Positions 16,766 through 24,029 of a DNA stretch of 31,178 nucleotides are shown here, piece after piece. This DNA is from a virus, in IMG/VR virus record IMGVR_UViG_3300042868_002228, positions 1-31,178 of that record; one strand, given 5' to 3'. A program made the translations under genes and the position numbers. A model generated the notes under the pieces. It saw nothing but the letters and a program-made list of their open reading frames with translations. It made no database searches and was not told the origin of the DNA. Positions within the stretch are counted from its first letter, which is position 1, and each line of letters opens with the position of its first letter.

Positions 16766-17170
16766 TCAGTTGGAAGGCTTGGTTACGCGGATTTCAAAAT
16801 CCGAAAATGCGTTCAGGCCGGGTGGCACTGAACCGGGGTTGTCCGCCAAGAACTGCGCCATGTTGGTCTGGGCAATTCTTTTCTCCAGCAAGTCAACGGC
16901 ATCGTTCGCAACAATGAAGTCTTTGAACGCGTCCCAGTCTTGCGTGGAGTAGCGGGTCTTCTGCACCATCGACACCGTGCCGAAGGTGGTGTTCACAGTC
17001 TTCACGCCGAGCGCTTGCATCTGGTCTTTCATTGCAAACTTCAGCGTGTTCTGCTTCTCTTTCAACTGCTCGACCTTGGTGTCATAGTCCTTGGTCAGCT
17101 CGTCAATTTCGGCCTTTATCTTGCGGTAGATGCGGGCCAGTTTATCCATCGGGATCATGTCTTCAGTCAT
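16766..17170 (-). CDS. Conserved phage coiled-coil protein, 134 aa, unknown function
   Basis: 134 aa. Residues ~8-50 form a charged heptad-rich helix. The rest (GVKTVNTTFGTVSMVQKTRY, DWDAFKDFI, LLEKRIAQTNMAQFL, PPGLN) matches a pattern common in uncultured phages, usually next to the ssDNA-binding-like gene as here. The family has no role I can name; binding to DNA or to the neighbouring protein is a guess. AAAGGAG precedes this ATG at good spacing, which favours it over M7. It is the first gene downstream of the 17.2-kb promoter and operator candidate. Confidence 0.85.
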   Translation of the reverse strand: MTEDMIPMDKLARIYRKIKAEIDELTKDYDTKVEQLKEKQNTLKFAMKDQMQALGVKTVNTTFGTVSMVQKTRYSTQDWDAFKDFIVANDAVDLLEKRIAQTNMAQFLADNPGSVPPGLNAFSDFEIRVTKPSN

Positions 17171-17187
17171 TTTGCTTTCTCCTTTGT

Positions 17188-17205
17188 GTGTCTATCGTTT
17201 GACAA
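17188..17205. promoter_or_regulatory. Operator-like element, copy 1
   Basis: GTGTC-N8-GACAA. Over 17 bp (17189-17205) it matches 28104-28120 at 14 positions. It lies directly downstream of the promoter candidate and upstream of the 134-aa gene's Shine-Dalgarno sequence, where a repressor would block initiation. Confidence 0.45.
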
Positions 17206-17232
17206 GTGTAACGTGATTTTTAGCGTCTGCAA
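17205..17232 (-). promoter_or_regulatory. Candidate sigma70-type promoter for the 134-aa gene and downstream operon
   Basis: On the minus strand TTGCAG (17232-17227), a 16-bp spacer and TACACT (17210-17205) resemble -35 and -10 boxes (4 of 6 matches each). It sits in one of the two sizeable gaps of the minus-strand gene block. The match is moderate. Confidence 0.35.
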
Positions 17233-17240
17233 CTCCTTTC

Positions 17241-18800
17241 TTAAGAATTTATTTCTGTCTCAAACATCTGGGTCAACGTGAAGTTATCCACAACCTTTGT
17301 GGATAAAGCTGTGAACATCTTCTTCTCTACGGGGCTGCTCTCGATGTGGATAACCGTCACCTTGCCTGCGTCTTGGCCTTTGCGATCCGCCCGTGCAATG
17401 CACTGGATGTACTGCTCGACCGACATCAGCGGCCCATAAAACACTACCGTGTCCGCTGCGGTCAGGGTGATCCCGTGCGCCGAAGCCTGCGGCTGCATGA
17501 CCAGCACGCGAGGGTCTTGCTCGTTCTGAAAGCGTCGGATTGTATCGGCGCGTTTGTTGGGCGTGATGCCGCCGTGGATCAGCTCTACGCGGAAGCCTTT
17601 CTTGGTGAGGTGGTTGTGGATGCTGTCGATGCTGCTGCGGAACATGGCGAAGATCAGCACCTTGCGATCCGTCTCTTCCAAGATTTCCTCCAGCACAGAC
17701 AGCCGGGGGCCAGCATCGAACTCCACCACATCCTTCTCGTCCGTGTACACCGCGCCGCAACTTATCTGCAGCAGCTTGCTCAAGCCCGACGCTGCGTTGA
17801 CCGCTGTGATTGTTTCGCCTGCGGCCTGTATCGACATCCGATCCTTGAGCGTGTTGTAGTACTTGGACTGTTGGGGCGTCATGGGCACCAAACGGGTCGT
17901 GGTGAGCACGGGCGGCAAGTCTAAGCACTGGGCCTTGGTAAAGCGTATCGCGGGCTGTAGCGCCTCGTGGACGATCTGCGGAGCAGTGGCTTTCGCCGCC
18001 CATTTGAACATCGTGACCTTGTGCATCACCTTGTCCCGCCACGCCGTGAAGAACCGGGGTATCCCGTTGGGGTTGACCAGCTTGGCTAGGCCGTACGCGT
18101 CCGCTGGGGACTGCGAAGCAGGCGTACCCGTCATCATCCACAACCGCGTCTCAGGGGTCAGGATGCTCGCCAGCGCTTTGAAGCGCTTGGTCGTAGGGGT
18201 CTTGTAGGCGTTCGCCTCATCAACGATCACCAGATCGAACCGGCCATCGTTCCTGACCTCGTTGGCGATCAGGTTCAGCCCGTCGTAGTTGGCGATGACG
18301 AACTCGAAGTCCTGCTGCACCATCTCGATACGGCGGCTGGCCTGTGCGTGGTGCGCCACAATGGCAGACCTGTGGATGACGCTGCTGCTCAAGTCCCCCA
18401 GCCAAGCGCTCTGCATGATGGACAGCGGGCAGAGCACCAACACGCGCCGGACTTTGCCGATGCTCATCAGGTAGTCTGCGGCCCACAAAGCGCTCAGCGT
18501 CTTGCCTGTACCCGGCTCGCTGAACACGAACGCCTTGCGGTGAATGGTCAGGAAGTCTGCTGTCGCCATCTGGTGCGACATGGGCGTGTACCGCCCCGGC
18601 CAACCGTACCTGCCGTTGATAGGCGAAGGTACATCTTTGACACCTAAGTTTCGTAAGACCTGAACCTCTTCCAACCCCCAGTAAACCAGTATCTCAAACG
18701 TCCCATCTTTTTCAGAGAGGACTTTGTGTTTGGGAATTAAATGGTATTTATCTGGGTTTCTGGTTTTGAAGAGTAGCGCTTTGTTCTCGATGACTTGCAT
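17241..18800 (-). CDS. SNF2-like superfamily 2 helicase
   Basis: 519 aa, a compact DNA-dependent ATPase or helicase of the kind found in phage replication modules. Visible motifs in order: Q77 in TPMSHQMATADFL; Walker A SEPGTGKT with K100; motif II DEAN at 194-197 (a variant of DEAH); motif III TGTP at 224-227; and motif VI QYIQCIARADRKGQ at 463-476 with R470 and R473. The QxxxRxxRxGQ form of motif VI is characteristic of SNF2 family members. GAGAAG precedes the ATG. Its last ~110 bp carry three perfect DnaA boxes and its stop codon falls in the TTCTTAAGAA palindrome, so the 3' end probably has a second role in DNA. It is preceded by the HNH gene with a 15-bp gap. Confidence 0.92.
   Translation of the reverse strand: MQVIENKALLFKTRNPDKYHLIPKHKVLSEKDGTFEILVYWGLEEVQVLRNLGVKDVPSPINGRYGWPGRYTPMSHQMATADFLTIHRKAFVFSEPGTGKTLSALWAADYLMSIGKVRRVLVLCPLSIMQSAWLGDLSSSVIHRSAIVAHHAQASRRIEMVQQDFEFVIANYDGLNLIANEVRNDGRFDLVIVDEANAYKTPTTKRFKALASILTPETRLWMMTGTPASQSPADAYGLAKLVNPNGIPRFFTAWRDKVMHKVTMFKWAAKATAPQIVHEALQPAIRFTKAQCLDLPPVLTTTRLVPMTPQQSKYYNTLKDRMSIQAAGETITAVNAASGLSKLLQISCGAVYTDEKDVVEFDAGPRLSVLEEILEETDRKVLIFAMFRSSIDSIHNHLTKKGFRVELIHGGITPNKRADTIRRFQNEQDPRVLVMQPQASAHGITLTAADTVVFYGPLMSVEQYIQCIARADRKGQDAGKVTVIHIESSPVEKKMFTALSTKVVDNFTLTQMFETEINS
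17284..17353. other. Three perfect DnaA boxes: candidate replication origin
   Basis: TTATCCACA at 17284-17292 and its reverse complement at 17298-17306 form an inverted pair with a 5-bp spacer. A third box (TGTGGATAA) lies at 17345-17353. All equal the strong E. coli consensus. An AT-rich stretch with the palindrome TTCTTAAGAA (17238-17247) lies just to the left. The boxes fall in helicase codons, one using the rare Leu codon TTA. Confidence 0.6.
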
Positions 18801-18815
18801 TTGCTTCTCGTGTTT

Positions 18816-19076
18816 TTATTTGATGCTGTGGTCACTGTTGCGGTCGAACGTCCTGTTGGCGGATGCTGTCTTGACGCGCAGGTTGCTGCGGGTTGTTGCA
18901 CCGCCTTTGCTCACGGGCTTTTTGTGGTCAACGTCTTTGCCGTCGCCCTTGTGCACCAGCCCTTCTTTTGCCATGATGGCGCGGGCCTTGTTGCGTGCCG
19001 CACGTTTCTTGATAACGTCTGGGCGCTGTGCATACGGCGGGTATGTGTCGCGGTCTGCGGGATTTTTGTATGGCAT
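18816..19076 (-). CDS. HNH-like endonuclease, 86 aa
   Basis: 86 aa. The core GDGKDVDHKKPVSKGGATTRSN with D50-H51, GG at 58-59, N65 and N74 fits the compact HNH/beta-beta-alpha metal fold, with H51 as likely general base. The N-terminus (PYKNPADRDTYPPYAQRP and a basic helix) is the usual start of this phage type. Such proteins may nick DNA in recombination or packaging, or act as homing enzymes. Being a fixed member between helicase and nuclease genes favours a phage role. GGGGAA precedes the ATG. It is short for an HNH enzyme but the core is complete. Confidence 0.82.
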   Translation of the reverse strand: MPYKNPADRDTYPPYAQRPDVIKKRAARNKARAIMAKEGLVHKGDGKDVDHKKPVSKGGATTRSNLRVKTASANRTFDRNSDHSIK

Positions 19077-19088
19077 GAATGTTCCCCT

Positions 19089-19751
19089 TCAGTGTTTAGG
19101 GTGGTGTACACAAGTGGTGACTGGGCACCACGGGCAAAGGGGTGAGGATTTGGGGTTCCACACGCCCGTCTCGTGCGCCTGTTCAATACGGGCAATGCGC
19201 TTGCGGTATGACCACCACTCGCCCGCTGCCTGATCGACGCCTACGCTTATCTTAACCATATCGTTTTTCACGACAAAGAGCAATGCAGCGTTGACCTTGC
19301 GAATGTGTGGGAAGTGCGCGAACACCATGATGGCCATGAGCTTGAGCTGTTCACGATCCGGGTACTTGTTGTTGCCCGTCTTGTAGTCCACCACCCATGC
19401 CGTCAGGTTGTCGTCGTCCATGATGATGAGGTCGGCGATACCGCGCACCCACACCTCCGGCCCCGTCCACCCGCACGGCTGCAGGTCGGTAGTCAGCGCC
19501 ATCTGGTACTCCACTAGCTTGCGTCCGGGCTTGGCCTTGAGCGCCTCAAGCGTATCGGCAATGAAGTCGAACTGCTTGGGCAACGGCTTGCCTTCACCGA
19601 TGTAGTCCTCGGCTGCTTTGTGCAGCTCCGTTCCGTACAGCGTTGCCTGCGTCTCCGTGAACTTGTGCTTCTTCAGCACCCGCACCTCGTGGTACTTCTT
19701 GGGGCAGGACTCGTAGTCCTTCAGCGCTGAGTGTGACCAGACGACTTTCAT
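19089..19751 (-). CDS. PD-(D/E)XK nuclease of RecB/Cas4 type with a four-cysteine cluster
   Basis: 220 aa. The family signature is complete: WSHSALKDYESCPKKY at the N-terminus, H44 in GTELHKAAEDY, D107 in VRGIADLI, D122-K124 in VVDYKTG, and Q135 in the following helix. C16 together with C206, C209 and C214 (PLCPWCPVTTC) has the spacing of the iron-sulphur cluster in Cas4 and AddB-type nucleases. The probable role is a DNA exonuclease in recombination or in degradation of host DNA. It starts in a TAATG overlap with the upstream HExxH gene, so the two are translationally coupled. No cas1 or CRISPR repeat is in the window, so a CRISPR adaptation role is not supported. Confidence 0.9.
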   Translation of the reverse strand: MKVVWSHSALKDYESCPKKYHEVRVLKKHKFTETQATLYGTELHKAAEDYIGEGKPLPKQFDFIADTLEALKAKPGRKLVEYQMALTTDLQPCGWTGPEVWVRGIADLIIMDDDNLTAWVVDYKTGNNKYPDREQLKLMAIMVFAHFPHIRKVNAALLFVVKNDMVKISVGVDQAAGEWWSYRKRIARIEQAHETGVWNPKSSPLCPWCPVTTCVHHPKH

Positions 19752-20071
19752 TAAAACCTCGCGGAGTCGATGGCTCGTGACAGCCGGTGGGCGAACTCTT
19801 TAACGAACTCTTCGTTACGGTTCAGGTTGTGCCGCCCCATGTCTTCAAGGACGGCGTGTGTCAGCTCGTGCCAGAACGTGTCCCGAACCTCGGCATCGGC
19901 AAGGTACCGCCCCGAGTTAGGGTGCTTGGTGGCGATCTTGATGCTGCGCTCAGCGTAGTGCGTGCGCCCCACGCAGTTCTTCTCGATCAGCGCTTCCACC
20001 ACTTCGACCGAATACATCTTCTGGCCTACCCGCATCCTGCGCGGGAACACGGCTTTTATTTTTGTTGTCAT
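19751..20071 (-). CDS. Small HExxH metalloprotein, 106 aa
   Basis: 106 aa. FWHELTHAVLEDMG holds the zinc motif H68-E69-xx-H72, with E87 or E88 in NEEFVKEFAHRL as likely third ligand. The preceding strand and loop (THYAERSIKIATKH) are typical of minimal phage zincin-like proteins related in style to SprT. It may cleave a host or phage protein, for example a DNA-bound protein at the fork, but no substrate can be read from the sequence. GGAGAAGC precedes the ATG. It lies 9 bp after the polymerase stop and its own stop overlaps the nuclease start (TAATG). Confidence 0.8.
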   Translation of the reverse strand: MTTKIKAVFPRRMRVGQKMYSVEVVEALIEKNCVGRTHYAERSIKIATKHPNSGRYLADAEVRDTFWHELTHAVLEDMGRHNLNRNEEFVKEFAHRLSRAIDSARF

Positions 20072-20080
20072 CTGCTTCTC

Positions 20081-22096
20081 CTATCCTTTGGCTAATCCGT
20101 ATCTACGGTGAGCACCACCGTCAGCGGCTAGGGGAATCCCCGGCATGTATTTCGGCTCCATAGTCATTTGCGCCAAGACCCAAGTCTTAGCGAAATCAAC
20201 CTCTTCATCAGGCACAACGGCAATAAGCTCATCGTGCACAGTCCCAGCCACAAAGTATTTTTTTGACACCCGTAGCATACCATCAGTCATGACGATCCGT
20301 GCGGTCGCCTGCGTCACGTTGTTGGCGATCTTGCCTGCGTACAGTTTGGTGGCGTCAACCCCGTACACCCACTCAAGCTCACCCTTCTTGCCCTCCACCT
20401 TCTGCTGCTGGCGCAGGTCGGGGTACAGCAGCTTCATGCCGTTGGGCAGCTCGATCTCTTCCTTGCGGAACGTCAGGCACTTGTACGTAAACTCCTTGCC
20501 GCCGAACAGCGAAGTCTGGATCAGGCCCGACAGCATCTCCCAGAACGAGACGACCTGATGCGCGGTCTGACGGTAGATGTCGATGATCTTCTTGGCAGCT
20601 ACGCAGTGGATGAGCAGCTCCCGCTCGGTGCAAGTGTGGGGTATCTCGGACATCTTGAGCAAGTTCTCCTCCCAGTCCATGAACTTCTGCACGTACGCCT
20701 GCGTCACGCCCAACTGCAGCGCCTCGGCCTTGGAGTAACGCAGCGGCGGAGCGCCAAGGAACCCCACCAGAAGCTGCGCTGCGAACGATGCCCAGCCCAA
20801 CCCATACCCAGCCCCCAGCAACGCGCTCTTGGCCGACTGGCGGTGCACCGGGTGGCTTTCTTTGGTCATGTCGGGGATCGAGAACATCTGAGCGCCGAAG
20901 GCAGCGTACGGATCGCCACCGGCATTGAAGATGTGCAACATCTCGTCATAGTCCGACAGCCACGCCAGCACACGCGGCTCGATCTGGGACAAGTCGCCGA
21001 CCACCAATTGATGCCCTTCGGGGGCCATGATCGCTTTACGCAGGAACGACCCGCGCTTGAGGTTCTGCATGTTGATGGCGCTGCCCTTGCTGGCCGTCCA
21101 GCGGCCCGTGGCTGCACCGTAGTAGGACAGGGGTACCGGTAGGGTGCCCCGGCCTGCGATCTCAAGGAAGCGCTGCGCCCGTGTGCGCTCCGTCGTGGAC
21201 TTGACCTTGAGCCGCGCCTCACACAGCGCCCGCACATCGTCGTTGGTTCCGTTGAGCATGGCTTGGAACATGGCGTCGGTCTTGGCGAACGCGTAGTTCT
21301 CCCCCACAGGGTTGGGCGTCTTGACCGTGGGCTTCTTTCTCTTCGTGGGCGACGGCATACCCACGGCCTCCAGCAGCGCGGCGAACTGCCCGTTGCTTGC
21401 CAGTGCGGCGTCCGTCACACCCAAGCGTTGCAGCAGCTCCTCACGCTTCTCCTTCTCCTCTTCCAGCGCGTTAGCCAGCATGAGCTTGTCCAACTGCAGG
21501 GTAGGCTGCGTGTACATCTTGAGCGTCATGTCGATAAGGCGTAGTTCCGACTTAGGGTAGCCCGCCGAGAGTCTTTTGAATATCTCTTCGCAGAGATATA
21601 CGTCGTGCTTGCAATACTCAGCAAGTTCTCTTTCAACCTCACGCTCAAGGCTGGCATGTCCATCCGTAGAGTGTACGGCTGTCCCTTTTGGGGGAAGACC
21701 AAAAGCCTCTGCAAGTTTGGCGAGGGAATTGCCAGCTTCCACGCCTCGTAAAGCTCGTGCCATTGACAGCGTGTCGAAGATGAAGCAGGGGTGTACTCCG
21801 TATACCCATTCGAGAATCGAAACATCGAATTGGGCGTTATGCGCAAGGATTGCTGTCTTAGTCCAGTCGTAGGTCGATAGGATTCGATGAAGCTCATCTC
21901 CTCCATACCATTGAGTAATTGCATCGGTGCCGTATTCATGTAGGCACGCTCCGAATGCAAGGAATTTCTCATTGCGTATGTACTCCTCGGTTGTCATCTT
22001 GCTGAGCGTGTATGGCTCGGCTGTCCATGACGTTGGTTTAGTAGACCACCGCGTCTCGAAGTCCACGGTGATGATGGTCTTAAAAGGCTGGCTCAA
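20081..22096 (-). CDS. Family A DNA polymerase with 3'-5' exonuclease
   Basis: 671 aa, replicative polymerase of T7/Pol I type. Exonuclease motifs: DFET (D12, E14), NAQFD (D91) and YCKHD (Y161, D165), all intact, so proofreading is expected. Polymerase motifs: A GDLSQIEPR with D368, B RQSAKSALLGAGYG with K423 and Y431, and C VHDE at 620-623. Position K+4 of motif B, equivalent to Phe762 of E. coli Pol I, is Leu (L427). There is no 5'-3' exonuclease domain. The start is TTG: no in-frame ATG fits, GGGAG stands 7 nt upstream, and the TTG overlaps the stop of the upstream 95-aa gene (TTGA). It is coupled to the small gene before it and followed closely by the HExxH gene. Confidence 0.95.
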   Translation of the reverse strand: MSQPFKTIITVDFETRWSTKPTSWTAEPYTLSKMTTEEYIRNEKFLAFGACLHEYGTDAITQWYGGDELHRILSTYDWTKTAILAHNAQFDVSILEWVYGVHPCFIFDTLSMARALRGVEAGNSLAKLAEAFGLPPKGTAVHSTDGHASLEREVERELAEYCKHDVYLCEEIFKRLSAGYPKSELRLIDMTLKMYTQPTLQLDKLMLANALEEEKEKREELLQRLGVTDAALASNGQFAALLEAVGMPSPTKRKKPTVKTPNPVGENYAFAKTDAMFQAMLNGTNDDVRALCEARLKVKSTTERTRAQRFLEIAGRGTLPVPLSYYGAATGRWTASKGSAINMQNLKRGSFLRKAIMAPEGHQLVVGDLSQIEPRVLAWLSDYDEMLHIFNAGGDPYAAFGAQMFSIPDMTKESHPVHRQSAKSALLGAGYGLGWASFAAQLLVGFLGAPPLRYSKAEALQLGVTQAYVQKFMDWEENLLKMSEIPHTCTERELLIHCVAAKKIIDIYRQTAHQVVSFWEMLSGLIQTSLFGGKEFTYKCLTFRKEEIELPNGMKLLYPDLRQQQKVEGKKGELEWVYGVDATKLYAGKIANNVTQATARIVMTDGMLRVSKKYFVAGTVHDELIAVVPDEEVDFAKTWVLAQMTMEPKYMPGIPLAADGGAHRRYGLAKG

Positions 22097-22380
22097 TGCA
22101 TTTCTCCCTGTTCTGGTTTGTCGCCAATAAATGTTTCGTGCATACTGGTGTAAGCGGTCGCCAGCATCTCAATCATGTCCACCATCTCGACGTTCACAGA
22201 CAGCACGACCATCTGCTTGCCCGCGCCGTGTATCATCACGCTGGGGCGTTCGTCTTCATTGGCGAAGCTGGCCGACAGCATCTCAAACATACGCACCATG
22301 TGCGTTGCCCCCTCGATGCCTATCGTTTCCAGCCTCCCGTCGATCACGGCGCTGAGTGCCCGGAATTCTTTTTTATCCAT
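22093..22380 (-). CDS. Unknown protein, 95 aa, upstream of DNA polymerase
   Basis: 95 aa with a perfect GGAGGT Shine-Dalgarno sequence. The sequence alternates helix and strand (FRALSAVIDGRLE, KQMVVLSVNVEMVDMIEML) and looks like a small alpha/beta domain. It has no catalytic pattern. Its stop overlaps the TTG start of the polymerase, so its translation probably drives polymerase synthesis. Its start lies inside the 3' end of the VRR-NUC gene. I recognise no family. Confidence 0.8.
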   Translation of the reverse strand: MDKKEFRALSAVIDGRLETIGIEGATHMVRMFEMLSASFANEDERPSVMIHGAGKQMVVLSVNVEMVDMIEMLATAYTSMHETFIGDKPEQGEMH

Positions 22381-22655
22381 GTGATGACCTCCTTCACCTC
22401 GTCGATGTTGTTCTCGTTAACGACCATAGCCTTTCCGCCGTGGATGTTGATGGCCATGATCTCCCGGTCTTGCAGCGCTGTCGTCTTACCCTTACCTGCC
22501 TTCAGCTCGATGGCCAGAAAGAACCCCCGCACGCAGCAGATGATGTCGGGGATACCCGCACGCCCGAAGCCGTTGGCCGCAGGCATGAAGTAGTACACCC
22601 CCTCGGCGTCCAGCACCTTGCGTACTGCGGCTTTGACTTTGCCTTCAGGCGTCAC
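22344..22655 (-). CDS. VRR-NUC domain nuclease, 103 aa
   Basis: 103 aa, about the normal size for a stand-alone VRR-NUC protein. The PD-(D/E)XK core is GIPDI (D37), AIELKAG (E50, K52) and Q62, followed by a typical TTALQDREIMAINIHGGKA segment. Known relatives act on branched DNA and often sit in phage replication modules. The start is GTG with AAGGAG 8 nt upstream; no ATG fits. It overlaps the 61-aa gene upstream by 11 bp and the 95-aa gene downstream by 37 bp. Confidence 0.9.
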   Translation of the reverse strand: MTPEGKVKAAVRKVLDAEGVYYFMPAANGFGRAGIPDIICCVRGFFLAIELKAGKGKTTALQDREIMAINIHGGKAMVVNENNIDEVKEVITWIKKNSGHSAP

Positions 22656-22830
22656 GCTTGTTCTCCTTCATCAGTTTACGTGCCGCTTCCAGCGCGGCCT
22701 TGGTGTTCAAGCGCTCTTGCTCCAAGTCGTACGCCAGCTCCTGCATACGGATGTACGCATCAGTTGCAAAGTCGGCTAGGTTCTTGTTGCTCCACGCCGC
22801 GAAGTTGGGCGTGTCTTCAGGCTCTGTCAT
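22645..22830 (-). CDS. Small helical protein, 61 aa, unknown function
   Basis: 61 aa. It begins MTEPEDTPNFAAWSNKNLAD and continues as one long charged helix (RMQELAYDLEQERLNTKAALEAARKLMKENK), likely a coiled coil. GGGGAAACC precedes the ATG. It overlaps its neighbours by 14 bp upstream and 11 bp downstream, as expected for a real gene of this operon. No family is recognised. Confidence 0.75.
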   Translation of the reverse strand: MTEPEDTPNFAAWSNKNLADFATDAYIRMQELAYDLEQERLNTKAALEAARKLMKENKRDA

Positions 22831-22984
22831 TTGGTTTCCCCATCACTTTGTTAATTTGTTCCCGTATCCACTCGGGGCCCAGCCGCGCCAGTGTAATGCG
22901 TTGGCTTTGGGTCAGCTTGATTGAGTAGACGATGGTTAGCGGTTCGCCTACTCGCTTTGCTTTGGCAATGCGTTTGCCTCTCAT
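22817..22984 (-). CDS. Small basic protein, 55 aa, possible ribbon-helix-helix DNA-binding protein
   Basis: 55 aa, found by hand. A basic start (MRGKRIAKAKRVG) is followed by a strand (PLTIVYSIKLT) and two short helices (QSQRITLARLG, PEWIREQINKVM). This layout resembles small ribbon-helix-helix repressors, but the match is by shape only. AAAGGAGAACC precedes the ATG, which overlaps the stop of the 59-aa gene upstream (ATGA). Confidence 0.75.
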   Translation of the reverse strand: MRGKRIAKAKRVGEPLTIVYSIKLTQSQRITLARLGPEWIREQINKVMGKPNDRA

Positions 22985-23160
22985 TGGTTCTCCTTTATCA
23001 TTTTCTTTACGTCGTCCACCGTCAGGCCAAGCTCGGCCAAAGCGGCGGGTTGAATAAGCAGCTTAGTTGGCTTTAGCGTTATCGTTTCATCGGGTTGCTC
23101 AAGCATCTGCTGAATCTCTTTCAGCGCTTTTGTAAGACCCGCTTCAGTTAAGTCAGTCAT
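22981..23160 (-). CDS. Small protein, 59 aa, unknown function
   Basis: 59 aa, found by hand, beginning MTDLTEAGLTKALKEIQQML and ending DDVKKMIKENQ. Mostly helical with a central segment TITLKPTKLLIQPAALAELG. GGGGGAC precedes the ATG, and both ends show the 4-nt ATGA overlap. The first codons (ATGACTGACTTAA) are the same as in the genes starting at 24029 and 24205. No function can be named. Confidence 0.75.
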   Translation of the reverse strand: MTDLTEAGLTKALKEIQQMLEQPDETITLKPTKLLIQPAALAELGLTVDDVKKMIKENQ

Positions 23161-23357
23161 GGCGTCCCCCTGATACTGTGCAGAACGTGCACAAATGTTT
23201 GATAGTCCGTTGCGGTGCTGAACCGCACAGGGTCTTTGTCATAGGTGTCGTGATTCAGCGCCGTGCCATCGTGATCAACTCTGGCTAGGTTTTTCTCCCA
23301 GATGCGGATCGCATGGTCTAAACGCTCTTCAATTGTTTGTTCTGACCGTTTCTTCAT
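23157..23357 (-). CDS. Small protein, 66 aa, unknown function
   Basis: 66 aa. A charged N-terminal helix (RSEQTIEERLDHAIRIWEKNL) precedes a His/Asp/Tyr-rich part (DHDGTALNHDTYDKDPVRF). GAGGAAAAG precedes the ATG. Both junctions are ATGA overlaps. I recognise no family, and no catalytic motif is clear. Confidence 0.75.
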   Translation of the reverse strand: MKKRSEQTIEERLDHAIRIWEKNLARVDHDGTALNHDTYDKDPVRFSTATDYQTFVHVLHSIRGTP

Positions 23358-23599
23358 GTTCTTTTCCTCGGCAAAGGGGCAAAATGTGTCCAGAATTGTG
23401 TCTCACCGGGGCGATGTGCATACTGCCCCATTGTTGCTACTCCGCTACGCCCAAGCAGCAAGACCTTGACCCCGGTGGGCGTGTTCTCGTCAATCGGTAT
23501 CCAGTAATAATCATCGGCTACCACTGCCGTGCGGGTGCTGTCCAGTCGGTACTTTATCTCACGCGCAATGCGCTCAAACTCGTCGTCTTCAGTGATCAT
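23354..23599 (-). CDS. DUF551-like small phage protein, 81 aa
   Basis: 81 aa. YYWIPIDENTPTGVKVLLLG, then GVATMGQY, and FWTHFAPLPRKR at the end follow the layout of small phage proteins of the DUF551 kind (WIP..LP..., a strand for the displayed value, and W..LP at the end). Function is unknown for the family. It starts 11 bp inside the end of the upstream gene and its stop overlaps the next ATG (ATGA). Confidence 0.75.
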   Translation of the reverse strand: MITEDDEFERIAREIKYRLDSTRTAVVADDYYWIPIDENTPTGVKVLLLGRSGVATMGQYAHRPGETQFWTHFAPLPRKRT

Positions 23600-24029
23600 T
23601 TTTAGCTTTCAATTTGGCTTCCACAGTACGGGCAAATTCAATCCACTTGCTGCCGTAAACATTGACCTTGTCAAACAAATCAAGTATCTCTTCTTCCGTC
23701 AGACCTACCCACTCACGCTGTGAGCAAACGTGACCGCAGCGGGGGCAGTCAACCTGCTCTGGCTGTGCTGCGGGTGGGGTGGTTTTGCGCCTAAAACTTG
23801 GCAAACACTCGCTGGTGCCGCAGGCTCCGTCAGCGTGTCCAGCTTCTCCGCAGTCAGGTATTGCCACCGGCCCCTGCTCTGGCTGTGCCAGTGCGGTAAA
23901 AAGATGCTCTCGCGCTTCTTGTGCGATTGTGTTGCCGAGACTGTTGCCATCTTGGCTGCCATTGCCGAGCTTGGATAGTTTGTCCAACGCCTTTAGCGCC
24001 AGAGTTGCGGCTTGTCTTAAGTCAGTCAT
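23589..24029 (-). CDS. Modular protein with CPRC zinc motif and module C, 146 aa
   Basis: 146 aa from the ATG with GGGAGG upstream and an ATGA overlap; a start five codons earlier is less likely. Layout: N-terminal helix MTDLRQAATLALKALDKL; a linker with AQPEQGPVA; a Cys-containing stretch; a second AAQPEQ; CPRCGHVC (one half of a zinc ribbon, perhaps paired with the Cys residues before it); then WVGLTEEEILDLFDKVN and FARTVEAKLKAK. The last part recurs in the genes at 25152 and 24489 (called module C here). The AQPEQ linkers look like joints between swapped pieces. No function is known. Confidence 0.8.
   Translation of the reverse strand: MTDLRQAATLALKALDKLSKLGNGSQDGNSLGNTIAQEAREHLFTALAQPEQGPVAIPDCGEAGHADGACGTSECLPSFRRKTTPPAAQPEQVDCPRCGHVCSQREWVGLTEEEILDLFDKVNVYGSKWIEFARTVEAKLKAKNDH

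Noticed and set aside
17167-17232. TTG-started frame of 21 codons in the 17.2-kb gap, ending in an ATGA overlap with the 134-aa gene
   Set aside because: The ATGA ending is tempting, but AAAGGAG directly abuts the TTG with no spacing and there is no other start codon; the promoter candidate lies within it.
17284-18141. Second minus-strand frame of 285 codons within the helicase gene
   Set aside because: Overlaps helicase motifs in another frame and gives an Arg/Gly/Gln/His-rich product.
19089-19751. Cas4-like gene considered as part of a CRISPR-Cas system
   Set aside because: No cas1, cas2 or repeat-spacer array occurs in the window; the context is a phage replication module.
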